DNA of 64,000 nt from contig OX439037.1 in NCBI GenBank assembly GCA_949317995.1, forward strand, positions 53,354,080-53,418,079, in the 5' to 3' direction. Below, piece by piece: positions 42,594-53,596 of the stretch. Positions within the stretch are counted from its first letter, which is position 1; every line of letters starts with the position of its first letter. Both the position numbers and the translations under genes were made by a program. The notes beneath the pieces were generated by a model. The model worked only from the letters and a program-made list of their open reading frames with translations. It made no database searches and was not told the origin of the DNA. The stretch comes from Acholoe squamosa. Its lineage: Eukaryota > Annelida > Polychaeta > Phyllodocida > Polynoidae.

Positions 42594-42771
42594 ATGTCTA
42601 AGGATGAGAGTACCCACCTCCTGTCCGCAGGAGACAGTACTGGGCACCTGGGGTATGACTCTTTGTTGGCACATCCCTCTCTGAACCGCCCTGAAGAACA
42701 CGAGGAGATCGGTCCTCCCAGGCCCTCCCACTATGATCCAGTCAGCCCTATCGATTACCTGCCAAATGAAG
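42594..42771 (+). CDS. Probable first coding exon of an unidentified gene
   Basis: ATG in acceptable context (AACATGT) opens a 178-base frame that ends at a strong donor, GAAG|GTACGT (phase 1). The 59-residue peptide begins MSKDESTHLLSAGDSTGH and is acidic and Pro/Ser-rich. It has no signal peptide or membrane segment, and ends SPIDYLPNEG. ESTHLL fits the acidic dileucine sorting motif [D/E]xxxL[L/I], so I infer the cytosolic N-terminus of a membrane protein sorted to endosomes or lysosomes. I do not recognise the family, and I found no convincing second exon within the window. Splice site, start context and the upstream TATA-like box together support a real exon. Confidence 0.6.
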
Positions 42772-43300
42772 GTACGTCTTGAGTTGTATACAACTATACA
42801 TGCTGCCTGTGAGTTAATGTTTACCAGGCTGTATGAGGTAAAATTGCATGGGAATTTCCCAGTATTCATATCCCGACTATCAGATATACTAACTTCTAGT
42901 TAGACAATATGGGCAATAATTGCATTTTTCTTTTGTGTGAAGCTGCACTATGTCGGTCAGCATACCACAGAAGCCAGATCCTTTGTGATTAAAGTTCATT
43001 CTATTTGATAAACTTCTTATCCAGGGGTGGATACTAACTTATTTAGGTACTAACCATCCATGCAGGCCTGGGACAAGCTTTTGGCCCTCAGCTAAAAGCC
43101 TTTGGCCCGGGATTGTAGCTGGAAACCCCTGTTTTATGTAAATAGACAAATCAATTATTAAAAAAAAAACACTTAACAAATTGAAAGTGTAATAATTATA
43201 AGCACTGTATCAGAAATATTAACCTACAAGTTGTGATTTTGTGTGTCCCCGGTACACATAAAATCTCATTAAAATTATCACAGTCCTAAAATTACTTCGG
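42772..43300 (+). other. Putative intron start with hAT-like fragment
   Basis: Near 43,022 a fragment CAGGGGTGGATACTAAC resembles the ends of the 36,780 element. No other feature was recognised. Confidence 0.4.
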
Positions 43301-43309
43301 TGACAAAAG

Positions 43310-43740
43310 TGGAAACTCCACTACGCGATTTTTGCAGAGAATCGCAGCTATTCTCACAAAAGCTGGTACATACACACATACTATAAAGGGATATTTGTTG
43401 TTATTGCAAGGTAGAAATCTAATGTATATGGAGCTTTTTGTTTATATGGGGATGCCGTTGTGTACAATGTCAGGCATGTTTTTGTTGTCAAAAGGTGTTT
43501 TTTACTAAATTTTTAATCAAGTAGATCTCATGTAAATATTGTAGACTTTCACACTGATGGGTCGCTGCAGTTCAATATCAGACAGGTTTGATTTTTACAA
43601 GACTCTGCGATTTACACCCTGTGCTGCAACAGAGTCTGTGTAGGTGGAATCTCATGTTTACAGTTTTGAATCTCATGTTCACCTTTTACATCCTATACTC
43701 TAGACACTGACTGGGTAAAATTTTGAGAAAGTGTCATAAT
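43310..43740. mobile_element. MITE, CTCCACTACGCG family, partial copy
   Basis: Starts at AACTCCACTACGCGATTTTTG and follows the 38,626 copy with internal shortening to about 43,735. The terminal CACCT end is replaced by the tandem array that begins at 43,745. Confidence 0.7.
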
Positions 43741-43744
43741 GATA

Positions 43745-45240
43745 TGGGTTAGTGTCATATAAGTGTCTGGCAAGGTGTCACAAGGGTCGGGGAGGTGTCA
43801 CAAGGATCTGACAAGGTGTCACAAGGGTCTGGGGAGGTGACATAAGGATCTGGCAAGGTGTCACAAGGGCATGTCAAGGTGTCACAAGGGTCTTGCAGGG
43901 TGTCACAAGGGTCTTGCAAGGTGCCACAAGGGTATGGTGCCCAGCCCTTTTTTAACATTTTAAAACGTTTTGCCATGTTAAAGAGCCATAGGGAAACATT
44001 CTGAAACATTTTGCAACGTTTTTCGTTGACTGGGTGAGGTGTCATAAGGTCTGGCCAAATGGTCTGGCAAGAAGTTACAAGGGTATGTTGAGATGTCATA
44101 AGGGTCTGGCAAGGTGTCACAAGGGTCTAGGGAGGTGCCATAAGGATCTGGCAAGATGTCACAAGGGTCCGGTAAGATGTAACAAGAGTCTTGCAAGGTG
44201 TCACAAGGGTGCGGTGAGGTATCATAAGGGTCTGGCAAGGTGTCAAAAGGGTCTGACAAGATGCCACAAGGGTATGGCCAAGTGACACAAAGATTTGGGG
44301 AGGTGTCACAAGGGTACGGGGAAGTATCACAAGGATGTAGAAAGGTATGGCAAGGATGTTAGAAGGTGTGACAGGGCATGGATACATGTTGTAAAGGTAT
44401 ACGCAAGTGTCACACAGGTGTGACAGGCCATCAGGATTGTATGGTGAGTTGTCAGAAGTATGAGGGAAGGTGGCAGAATAATATTGAAAGGTATGTAAAG
44501 AGTGACAGAAGGTGTCAGAAAGCTGTTTGAGACGTCAGAGTGACAGAGTAAGGTGTCAACTGTCATAATGATGTGGAATATCTTTATAAGGGTATGGCAA
44601 GCTGTCACAAAGGTATATAAATGTATCAAAAGGATGTGTTAAGGTGTCAATGTGGTATTGGATAGTGTCATACAGATGTGGTAAAGGTGTTGTAAAGTGT
44701 TATGGGGGTGTAGATACATGTCATAACTACTCAGTCAGCTATCACAGGGATAGGAGAAGGTGTCAGAAGGAAGTGGAGATGGAGGTATGGAGGGGACTGA
44801 TAAGGTGTCAGAGAGATGTCAGAAGGTAAAAATGATGTTGGAAGGTGTCATAAGGGAGGAAAAAGACTGCTTGGTGACATCAGAAGTGTAGGTAAAGGTG
44901 TATAACCATTAATGATGGTGTCAGAAGTGAATAGAAAGGGGTCATAGGAATTTTGCAAAGTGTCACAAGGGATGGCAAAGTGTTAGAATATTGTGTAAAG
45001 GTGTTAAAATGATACAAGAGTGTACTGAGGTGTCACAATGTGTGTGTAGGTGTCAGATCAATGTGAAAATGTATCAAAAAGGTAATACAAGATTTGAAAA
45101 GGATGTGGGAGGGTGTCAAAAAGATTTGACAAAGGGTCTGAATGATATGGGGAATTATCACAAAGGTATGTAAAGGCACTACAAAGGTGTCTAAAGGTGT
45201 CAAGTGGATAGGAAAGTCTTTGGAGGGTAAGGGGGAGGTG
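43745..45240. repeat. Degenerate 21-bp tandem array (GTGTCACAAGGGTCTGGCAAG)
   Basis: Units near AAGGTGTCACAAGGGTCTGG repeat in one orientation. They are regular to about 44,340 and increasingly diverged to 45,240. A short foreign piece (43,935-44,030, AACATTTTAAAACGTTTTGC) interrupts it. No translation is conserved. Confidence 0.8.
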
Positions 45241-46300
45241 CCAGAAGGTAAGAAAGTAAGTGAAGTAGAGTTGAATGGTGTGGAGTGAGTGGAGTTGAAT
45301 GAGGTGGAGTTGAAAGGAGTCAAATTGACCTGGGTTTGGTAAATTGGGTGAAATTAGGTCAAGATGGGTCAACTGGCCAGAGATTGGACCAAATTGAATT
45401 AGACTGACCCAGCCTAAGTGAACTGGGAAAACAGGTCATACTTGGTCAAAGTAGCTCAATTTGGCCCAAACAGGTCAAGTGGCCAGAGATTGGGCCAAAT
45501 TGAATAAGATGGGCCAAACATCAGTAGATTGGGTCAAATTAGGTAAAAATGTGTTAAGTTTGCACAAGATGGGTCAAATGGTCAAAGATTTGCCCAAATT
45601 GAGACATTTGTACCCAAGATGGTTAAATCAAGCAAAAGAGGTAAATATGGCGGATGAAATTGGCCAAAGGTGGATGAAATTGGCCCAACATGAGTGCATT
45701 GGTCCAAATAGAATCAGCCTGATCAAAGTTGGGTAAATTCGGTTAAAATTGATCAAAATTGGTCTGGCCAAAGATTGGGTGAAATTAGATAAGATGGACC
45801 CAAGATGAGTAAATTGGGTCAAAAGCAGTCAATATAGGTTCATTAGGCATAGGTCAAATTGGACCAAGATAGATATATTTGGGAAGAATAGAGTCAGATT
45901 GACTCTTTTTTAATCAATATTGGCCTGATTTGTCCCAATTTACCTAACTTGAGTCATTCTGACTGACCAATATACTTATTCTGGGCAAACTTTGGCCCTC
46001 TTTACCCATTTCAAACCATATATTGTCCCCTTTTGGCCTAATTTTCCCACCGTAGGTACATCTGACTCAATTTGGCCAAATCTCTGGCTATTTGATCCAT
46101 CTTGAGCTATTTTGACCCATATCAACCTGTTTTGACCCAATTTGCCATTTGGACCAATCTGATTGAGTTTGGCCCAGATGAACCATCTTGGATTGATTTG
46201 ACCTTTTTGACCCTTGTTGACCCGATTCTTCTCAATTTACGCAAATTGGGTCAATCTGACAGTCCACTCAACTCCACTCCATTCAAATCCACTCCCATAG
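45240..46300. repeat. Inverted tandem array (AATTGGGTCAAA words), palindromic
   Basis: 45,250-45,900 reiterates ATTGGGTCAAATT / AGATGGGTCAA words. From about 45,910 the same vocabulary appears in complement (TTGACCCAATTTG, CCATCTTG). The outer edges GAGTTGAATGAGGTGGAGTTG (45,290; split GAGTTGAATG/AGGTGGAGTTG) and ACTCAACTCCACTCC (46,264) are mutual inverses. The block therefore folds back on itself. Confidence 0.75.
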
Positions 46301-46439
46301 TGATGGACTTACTTACCTGTCCTTATCAATAAGCCTCACACATAATTTACCAAACATCTAGGCAGCTTATAAAGCAAAGTCAAGGACCACTATGGCTTAA
46401 GCCCGGCTGAAATCCCCACTAGAAGCCATAATTCTTTTG

Positions 46440-46745
46440 CATTATGTGGGACACATAGGGTGGAGAAAAACTAACTCAAATGATGAACTCAAAGTGTCAG
46501 GGCTTATTTTGAACTAAAGAGAAAACTTCAAACAAAACACCATTTTACTGTATCTCATCCCTCACTATACTCATACATCAATTGAAGTACTTTTGATACA
46601 TTTGGGATGCATTTGGGAGATATTAAATGAACATTTACAGTTTGAGGTAAGTGTTTTGTAAAACTCAAAATTAGGCTGTTTGAGTTCAAAAACTGCCTTG
46701 AGTTCACTACCCCAATATTGAACTCAAAACTTTCAGGAACTGCAG
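46440..46745. repeat. AACTCAAA / TTTGAGTT-rich inverted block
   Basis: AACTCAAA words at both edges and TTTGAGTTC near the right, with a diffuse inverted arrangement. Probably another short foldback-like repeat; the limits are uncertain. Confidence 0.4.
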
Positions 46746-46749
46746 GGCC

Positions 46750-47179
46750 TTCACAAATCATAGAAAGTGTGCATATGGGGCCTTACATGTCATTCGCCTA
46801 GACATGTGCCCAGAAAGAGAATTCTTATAAGTATGCTTCTTTTACAATAGCAAGGACATATCTGACATGAATGATAATGTGATTTTCTTAATCTACAGGT
46901 CAAAATAGTCTGGACCTGAGATTTTCATGGAGTTATGAAGATTGTTTCTGTAGGAATTTAAGCCCTCAACATGGCTTGTAACTCAAAGTCATTCTCCCAG
47001 ACACAATTTTGCCCAGACAATTTTGGTCATTTTTGGCACATTTTACCCCCTTGGAGCCCAAAATATGCATATGGGACCATCAAAACCCATATGTAACATG
47101 AAGATCTCATCCAGCCTGACACTTTGAGCCAAACAAATAGTGGGAGAAACTAAAATTCGAACCGTAGGGGCTGGAATAC
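46750..47179. other. Intergenic stretch
   Basis: Repeated GAGCCAAA/CCCAGACAATTTTG words only; nothing assigned. Confidence 0.3.
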
Positions 47180-47552
47180 TACCGAGCCTTGGAGAGGACA
47201 TCAGTTTTCTACACTTTTTTTTCATTTCCGTTTCCGCAACTTTTTATTTTCATTTTCGCAACATTTTATTTTGTTTTCGCAACTTTTATTTTCGTTTCTG
47301 CAACTTTTATTTTGGGTCTAGGGGGTCTATCTTTGCAGCAGTTGCCAAGACTCAAATTATAACTTGTGAAAATGAAAATAAATGTTGCAGAAATGAAATT
47401 AAAGTTGCGAAAATGAAAAATAAAAAGTTGCGGAAATGAAAATCAAATTTGCGGAAAAGAAAATTTAACTGGCGGAAACGAAAGTAAAATTTGCAGAAAC
47501 AAACTCTAGAAAAAAAGGTGTAGAAAACGGATGTCCTATAAGGGGCTCCGTA
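47180..47552. mobile_element. Foldback-like element B, AACTTTTATTTTCG arms
   Basis: 373 bp. The left end TACCGAGCCTTGGAGAGGAC and inverted right end (complement TACGGAGCCCCTTATAGGAC), each followed by ATCMGTTTTCTACAC, enclose arms made of about 18-20-bp units of the type CGCAACTTTTATTTTCGTTT and their complement. The centre is near 47,320. Flanks GGAATAC and GTAATAC are the likely target duplication. Confidence 0.8.
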
Positions 47553-47640
47553 GTAATACCTCCAAATTGGTCATATGCAAACCTTCTATGATTTTCGACC
47601 ACAGAGTGAAAATATTCTGGAACAGAAAAACGAACTCATT

Positions 47641-49103
47641 AGGTGAGGCTCCACTACGCGAATTTTGCCAAAAATCGGAGCTATTCTCACAAAGCTACGG
47701 AGCCCCTAAGAGGACATGCCAAAAATAATTATTTTCAGCAGAAAAAAAAAATTCTTGCGGATACTGAAGAATTCTTGCGGGTACTGAACAATTCTTGCGG
47801 GTACTGAACAATTCTTGCGGGTACTGAACAATTCTTGCTGGTGCTGAACAATTCTTGTGGGTACTGAACAATTCTTGCGGGTACAGAAACATTCATGTTG
47901 GGGCTTGAGGAGTTTATCATCATTCAGTTTCCACAAGAACAGTTTAGTATCCGCAAGAATTGTTCAGTATCCCAGGAATTGTTCAGTATCTGCAAGAATT
48001 GTTCAGTACCCGCAAGAATTGTTCAGTACCCGCAAGAATTCTTCAGTATCCGCAAGAATTGTTCAGTTTCCGCAAGAAATGCTCAGTTTCCGCTAGAATT
48101 GTTCAGTATCCACAAGAATTATTTCTGTACCCGCAAGAATTATTTCTGTACTCGCAAGAATTGTTCAGTACCCGCAAGAATTGTTCCTGTTCCCGCAGGA
48201 ATGTTCCTGTTTCCGCAGGAATGTCCCTGTTTCTGCAGGAAATGTTCCTGTACCCGCAGGAATATATTTTGCATGAAAAAATCTTTTTATAATGTTCCTG
48301 TTTCCGCAGGAATGTCCCTGTTTCCGCAAGAATGTTCCTGTTTCCGCAAGAATGTTCCTGTTTCCGCAGAAATGTCCCTGTTTCCACAGGAATGTTCCTG
48401 TACCCGCAGGAATATATTTTGCATGAAAAAAATCTTTTTATTATGTTCCTGTTTCCGCAAGAATGTTCCTGTTTCCGCAAGAATGTTCCTGTTTCCGCAA
48501 GAATGTCCCTGTTTCCGCAGGAATATATTTTGCATTAAAAAAAATATTTTTAGTATGTCCTATTAGGGGCTCCGTACAAAGCAGACACAAACACAGATTA
48601 TAGAGTGGTATTTGTTATTATTTCAAAGTGTAAATAGAAGAGTGAGAGAGCTTTTTGTTTAGGTGGGGAAGGCTTTGTGTACAATCTCAGGCACATTTTT
48701 GTTGCCAAAAGATGTTTTTGTTTACTAAATCAAGTTGACCTAATGTAAATATTGCAGACTTTCACACTGATGAATCTCTGCAACTCAATATCAGACAGGT
48801 TTGATTTTTACAGTATAAGACCCTGCGATCTGTGTGACTGCTGTGTTGTTATTTATATTTTGCTGTGTTGATGTTTACATATTGAACTCCCACCCAATCA
48901 CAGAGTCTGTGCAGGTGCAGGTTAGTTGGTAAATATGGCACACAAGGAGAGAGATCATCCATAAAATAACCCCTGAAATCTCATGTTTACAATTTTGAAT
49001 CTCATGTTAACAATATAGGAATGTCAACACCCTATACCTTAGGCACTATAGGGATAGAATTAGGTGAGACTATACCAAAAAATCGTGTAGTGGAGCCTCA
49101 CCT
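47641..49103. mobile_element. MITE, AGGTGAGGCTCCACTACGCG family, interrupted copy
   Basis: The same family as 38,626-39,192. Its 55-base left tip (47,641-47,695) and its body (48,577-49,103) are separated by foldback element C. Without that insert it is about 576 bp. A further end-like piece, TGTAGTGGACCCTCACCT, follows at 49,144-49,161. Confidence 0.85.
47696..48576. mobile_element. Foldback-like element C, 20-bp repeat arms
   Basis: 881 bp with terminal inverted repeats TACGGAGCCCCTAAGAGGAC (left) and complement TACGGAGCCCCTAATAGGAC (right). The left arm has about seven TTCTTGCGGGTACTGAACAA units. The right arm has about 28 inverted units in three sub-types (..GTTCAGTACCCGCAAGAATT, GTTCCTGTTTCCGCAGGAAT) with two GCATGAAAAAATCTTTTT spacers. 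The target duplication CAAAGC is at 47,690-47,695 and 48,577-48,582; the empty site is seen in the sister MITE. Confidence 0.9.
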
Positions 49104-49164
49104 AAATGCGAACTCAAACTTTGAGGAACGGCCTCCAGAAAATTGTGTAGTGGACCCTCACCTA

Positions 49165-49814
49165 AAATCAAATGTAGTTATAACAGGGTTTTCTACCGGA
49201 TACAGTAGACTTAACTGGGGGAAAGTCCACTGGCCACCCAGGCCAGATGAAAGGTTGTTTTTGGTTGAAAGAATCGGGCGGCCAGCGATCCTGCATTTTG
49301 AAGAAAAGTTGCATGATTCTGTGATTTTCTACAGCCAAACTCTGGAGTTGGCCAACCCTGATCTGATGAGGAGTGGGAATTTTAGGCAGAAAATGAGAGA
49401 ATTTTTTTTTATTAGAGTTGTGTCACCAAAATCAATGATGAACTCATATCTGTCATGGATCTCGTTGTATAGTGGAGTACTGTTGTTGTGAGCGATTAGA
49501 AAAAGAAAGGCCGTGGGTTGTCTAGTGTGCGCAACCATTTCTGAAGCTCTTTATAAAATAGAAATCCTTTCACATAAAAAAACTCTAAAATTCAACCAAA
49601 GTTCAGACGATCATTTTTTTCAGCTCCCCTGTATCAATTGCTCTGAAACAAAGTGCATATTTGTAGGTAACAATAACTTTTGTTAAATTTTGGGGGAAAT
49701 ATGCATATCATAATAACTCTCTTTCCTGTTACCATGACAATCAAAACTATGTGAAATCAATGTTTTTACCATGTCTGTTGCCATCGTCACCAGAATTTAG
49801 GCCGATGAAGCACC
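49165..49814. other. Intergenic stretch
   Basis: Contains a GGCCACCCAGGCCAG patch that recalls the interior of the 36,780 element. No gene was recognised. Confidence 0.35.
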
Positions 49815-50552
49815 AGGAGCTTAATTCAAAACATCCTGGGATCGCAACCCCAGCGATCTTACTGTAGGCACATATCATAAGACCTGGCCGGTCTACCCTA
49901 TCTAATGCAGTGGTTGCAGGCCTGTCAAGAATAGCAAGTCCTGGGATCAATTCACTATTCCTTTTCCAGCACTAAGATCACTGCGATCTTAGTGAAAGAA
50001 TTGCATAGTGGTTTAACCTGAGTACAAGAGCACTTATAGGGAACACTCCTGATCGAAAGAGTGAATAGCCTGCTGCATACATATAGAGGGGAGGGAGGAC
50101 GTTTGCTGAGTGTCCTTGAGGGCTCTTAGTGCTACTCATGCATTAAGTGACTGTAAGGTAATTCTTCCCTTCTCTCTCTTTGTCCTGGGGGGAGGGCTCA
50201 ATGCTTCTAAACTGCAAGCATAAATCATACATTCATGGGAATACTGTACGGGGGTCAACTGCACACTGTGCTCTTTTGTTAGCCCATATGGGGACGGGGA
50301 ACGATGGTATAAACACTGTTGTGAAAAAGAGTGGCTCCACAGCTATTCCTTTATTTTGTGACTCTTACCCCTGTGCCCAGTCAGTACTTCTTGGAATAGT
50401 GTAGGAGGGCTGAGGCTAAGATCGATGCGATCTTAGTAATGGCTAGGAAATGTGAACACAGTCTAATCTTAAGATCGCTTAATAGGATAAGATAGAATAA
50501 TTCCTAAGATCACTGAGGTTGCGATCCCAGGATGTTTTGAATTAACCTCCAG
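49815..50552. mobile_element. Inverted-repeat element reiterating AAGATCG
   Basis: Ends TTAATTCAAAACATCCTGGG and CCCAGGATGTTTTGAATTAA are perfect inverses, continuing ATCGCAAC. CGATCTTA/TAAGATCG words occur about eight times inside, in both orientations. Non-coding; target duplication not resolved. Confidence 0.8.
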
Positions 50553-53335
50553 ATCATAGTGAGAATTTTGACACCGTCATGTTTAGCTTGAAGTTCGTAA
50601 AGAATTGATCATGAATATTGTTTGACATCTACTCATGATTTTCTTTTAGCCCAAATATTGATCAAATCACGAGGAAACCTTTACACTGGAGTAGATTCCA
50701 TCCAATTTGGCTGCGTACCATATACTGGGTATTAGGGCTAGAGATTGTTGGTTAGGATTCTGTTAAACCCTAATCTTGAACAGTGAGTATGCAAAATATC
50801 TAAGAGGTTCAGTTATTTTTAAGAACGGTGCGCCCTACAGATGCACAATATTGGCTCAAACTACGCATTTAATTAGTCAGTAAATGGGGAAGTAATTAAA
50901 GAAGGTGGCTCGTTTGAAACTTTGAGTGCATTTCAGCTCTGATATATAGATGCAGCAGCTATTAGAGTACTCTTTATTTTAGATTATAAGTACACAAAGC
51001 AATGCCTATGCCAATCTTATGCTTGGGTCTTCAAGAGTCACGATCATCTTTAGTTCCCACATCCAGAATTATATTATTTTTTTAAATATAATATTGCCTC
51101 TACATATGCATTCCAAAAGCGAAAGAAAGCTCAATATGTGCAGTTTAGTTAGTCCATAGTAGAACTCTGATTATTGGGACATTGGAACAAATTATTGAAT
51201 TAACTCCTTATCAAGCAAGGCCCCTTTTCGATGATTACAAAAGCTGCTTTTAATGTTATACTGGTTTGATTGTGAAAGGGGACGTGTACACTTCGAAAGT
51301 GTAAACTTTAAATTAGTTGATAGTATAGGGGTTTGAGATTTTTTTATTATGCTTTGAATTTACCAAAACTACCTGCTATAATTACATTTTCATAATATGA
51401 GACACAATAAATCAAGATCCCACATCCAGATCATGATTATATTCCTATTTCACCAACATGAAGCCTATATACTTCCGTATAGTGTAAAAGAAGCATAATA
51501 TCAGTATTAGCAATTACAAAAGGGTGTTAGAGCATCTGCTAAAAATAAGGGGGGGGGGTAGACTCCAAGAAGTCAGCGTTTTTCTGAGAAAGAGAGGTGC
51601 ACCTTCACATGAAAATCTGGGTAAACGTCGTTTGATTTGTACGGGTAACCACAGAAGAATGTATAATAGTAGTGTCGCCTTGTGAGTGCAGTATCAGGGT
51701 GGGGACACGTCTAAACACCCAGCAGTCCTGACGCAATGATCCCGGTTCAATGATCATATGCAGAACACTGGAGCTCACCTCCGGTTCCTTTCACCTGCAG
51801 CCATCTATTCTACCTGCAATATACAACGGGCGATTAGCACTCCACCAGTCTCTGTTATGTAAGCACACAAAATGTGGTCACACTTAACCTACAGCCTCTT
51901 ACTTCAATAGATCGACTACAGCGCCATTATACCACTGAAAGTGGCTCTGGGGGTTGGGGGAGAGAGACTTTACTACTCATGTGTCCCTTCACTGGTTCAC
52001 AAGGCTTGCTCTCCTTACCAGCTATGCTTCCTTTAGTGAGATTCCAAATCTGCAAGTACCAGAAACCAACTGGGGGACAACATTACAGCTTACACAATAA
52101 GGCCAGTTATAGAATTTGATCCTATATAGCAACAACCAATGGCTGTACATTCATACACGAGCACTGCTGTATCTGACAAACCGTTGGAGGGACTAGCTGG
52201 TTTGAGCTGGCTGCCAAAAGACTCACCGACCACCAGCATAAACTGTACAGGATCATACAATGTAACACCTAACACAATCCAATGCAACTATAGTGTTGAT
52301 CCACCGAGCACCAATAGGGATTCATGTTGAAGCACTGCCCCAGCTGCAACCACCCTGGAGGTGGGAGATCAAGCGTCAATAAGTAAACTACCACTGGGAG
52401 GACCAGAGCCCAATCCGCCTCCACCCTCAGCAGTGTTCTGACCCTCAGCAGTGTTCTGTGCATCATGGTGGACACTTAAATCAGCAAACACGGCTGACTG
52501 GAGTAATATAGGGGATCAGGAGCCAGCACTGGCAACAATGCAAGCAGTGGGAGCAATTGGAAATTAGCTGTCTGCATATCATAAATGATATGATATACAG
52601 CAATGTAGGATATACTGCAGAGGAGGCAGTGACACTTGAGGAACGGAGCTATGAGCAGTATTGCGGGCCGTTTATTGTGGTGATCCAACTTTGATCAGGC
52701 TCAGAGTACGGAAGAGCCACTCTCTATATATGTGTTATCCAAGTCCCACTGGCCTACTGGGGACATCCGTGTCCTCGAAGGAACCGAATTAAAATCGAGT
52801 TCTGTTGAATTGGATCATTTGCCCAGCCAGCACAATAGGAATGCTATATCGAGAGAAAAACAATGCAAACTGGATTAAAAACCGAAACACAATTTTAGCC
52901 TTGGGCATGTGGATATCATCGCAGGTCGAGTAATAGTTTATCAAGGAGCTTTTGGAGAGGTATACTAGACATTAAGAAAGCAATGCTATGCATTGGTTAT
53001 CCTATCAAGCAGATAAATAAAAGTGTTCCATGATCATTAACTAAAGCGATCGATGAGAAAACCGAGGATATGAAAATACCAGGAAAATATTCAATACCAA
53101 AACAGCAACTATATAGGTCATATCAACTACAGTACGTACTCCATGTATCACTGTACACAAGGCCGGGTCATTGCAAATAGTTGTCAGATAACGTGGGAAC
53201 TGCTTAGATAGTTGACACCAAAGGTACATTGGTGTTATACATGAACAGGTGACTGATGCTTAGAAGCTGCTCACCTGTTGTACTTGTGCCTCGAGCTGAA
53301 CTGCTCTGAATTGCTCAGTGAGCTGTAGATACCAG
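50553..53335. other. Intergenic stretch, no gene recognised
   Basis: Mixed AT-rich sequence with a G-run at about 51,551. I found no exon with convincing splice borders, no tandem array and no clear inverted-repeat element. Confidence 0.4.
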
Positions 53336-53347
53336 CTGTCATCATGG

Positions 53348-53393
53348 CTGCCTTCGTGAATACCACAGCCTGTGCCCCTCCCACACCACGAAG
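53348..53393 (+). CDS. Weak candidate first exon
   Basis: ATG GCT context (ATCATGG) begins MAAFVNTTACAPPTPR and reaches a donor-like CGAA|GTAGGT within 46 bases. NTT is a possible glycosylation site. It is too short for identification and may be chance. Confidence 0.2.
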
Positions 53394-53596
53394 TAGGTGC
53401 TTTATGTCTTTTTATCACACACAGAGTTACTCTCATTCTTTTAACACAGTTGCAAATTTTGTTATTTTGGACAAGGCGAATGTCGTATTCTCAATTTTAG
53501 AATAATTTAGATGCAGCTACCCCTTGCTACCCCTAAATTTAGTCACATGTTGATTAAAAGAATGAAACACAAGAAATGAAAATAACAACTTAGTGC

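Noticed and set aside
41240-48540. CRISPR-like appearance of regularly spaced short repeats
   Set aside because: The repeats are contiguous 20-bp units without unique spacers, in an animal nuclear genome and bounded by transposon tips.
47895-48566. Open frame of 223 codons on + within the 20-bp array
   Set aside because: A 20-bp unit repeats every 60 bases in phase, so frames stay open by periodicity. The peptide is only the translated repeat, and the opposite strand is equally open.
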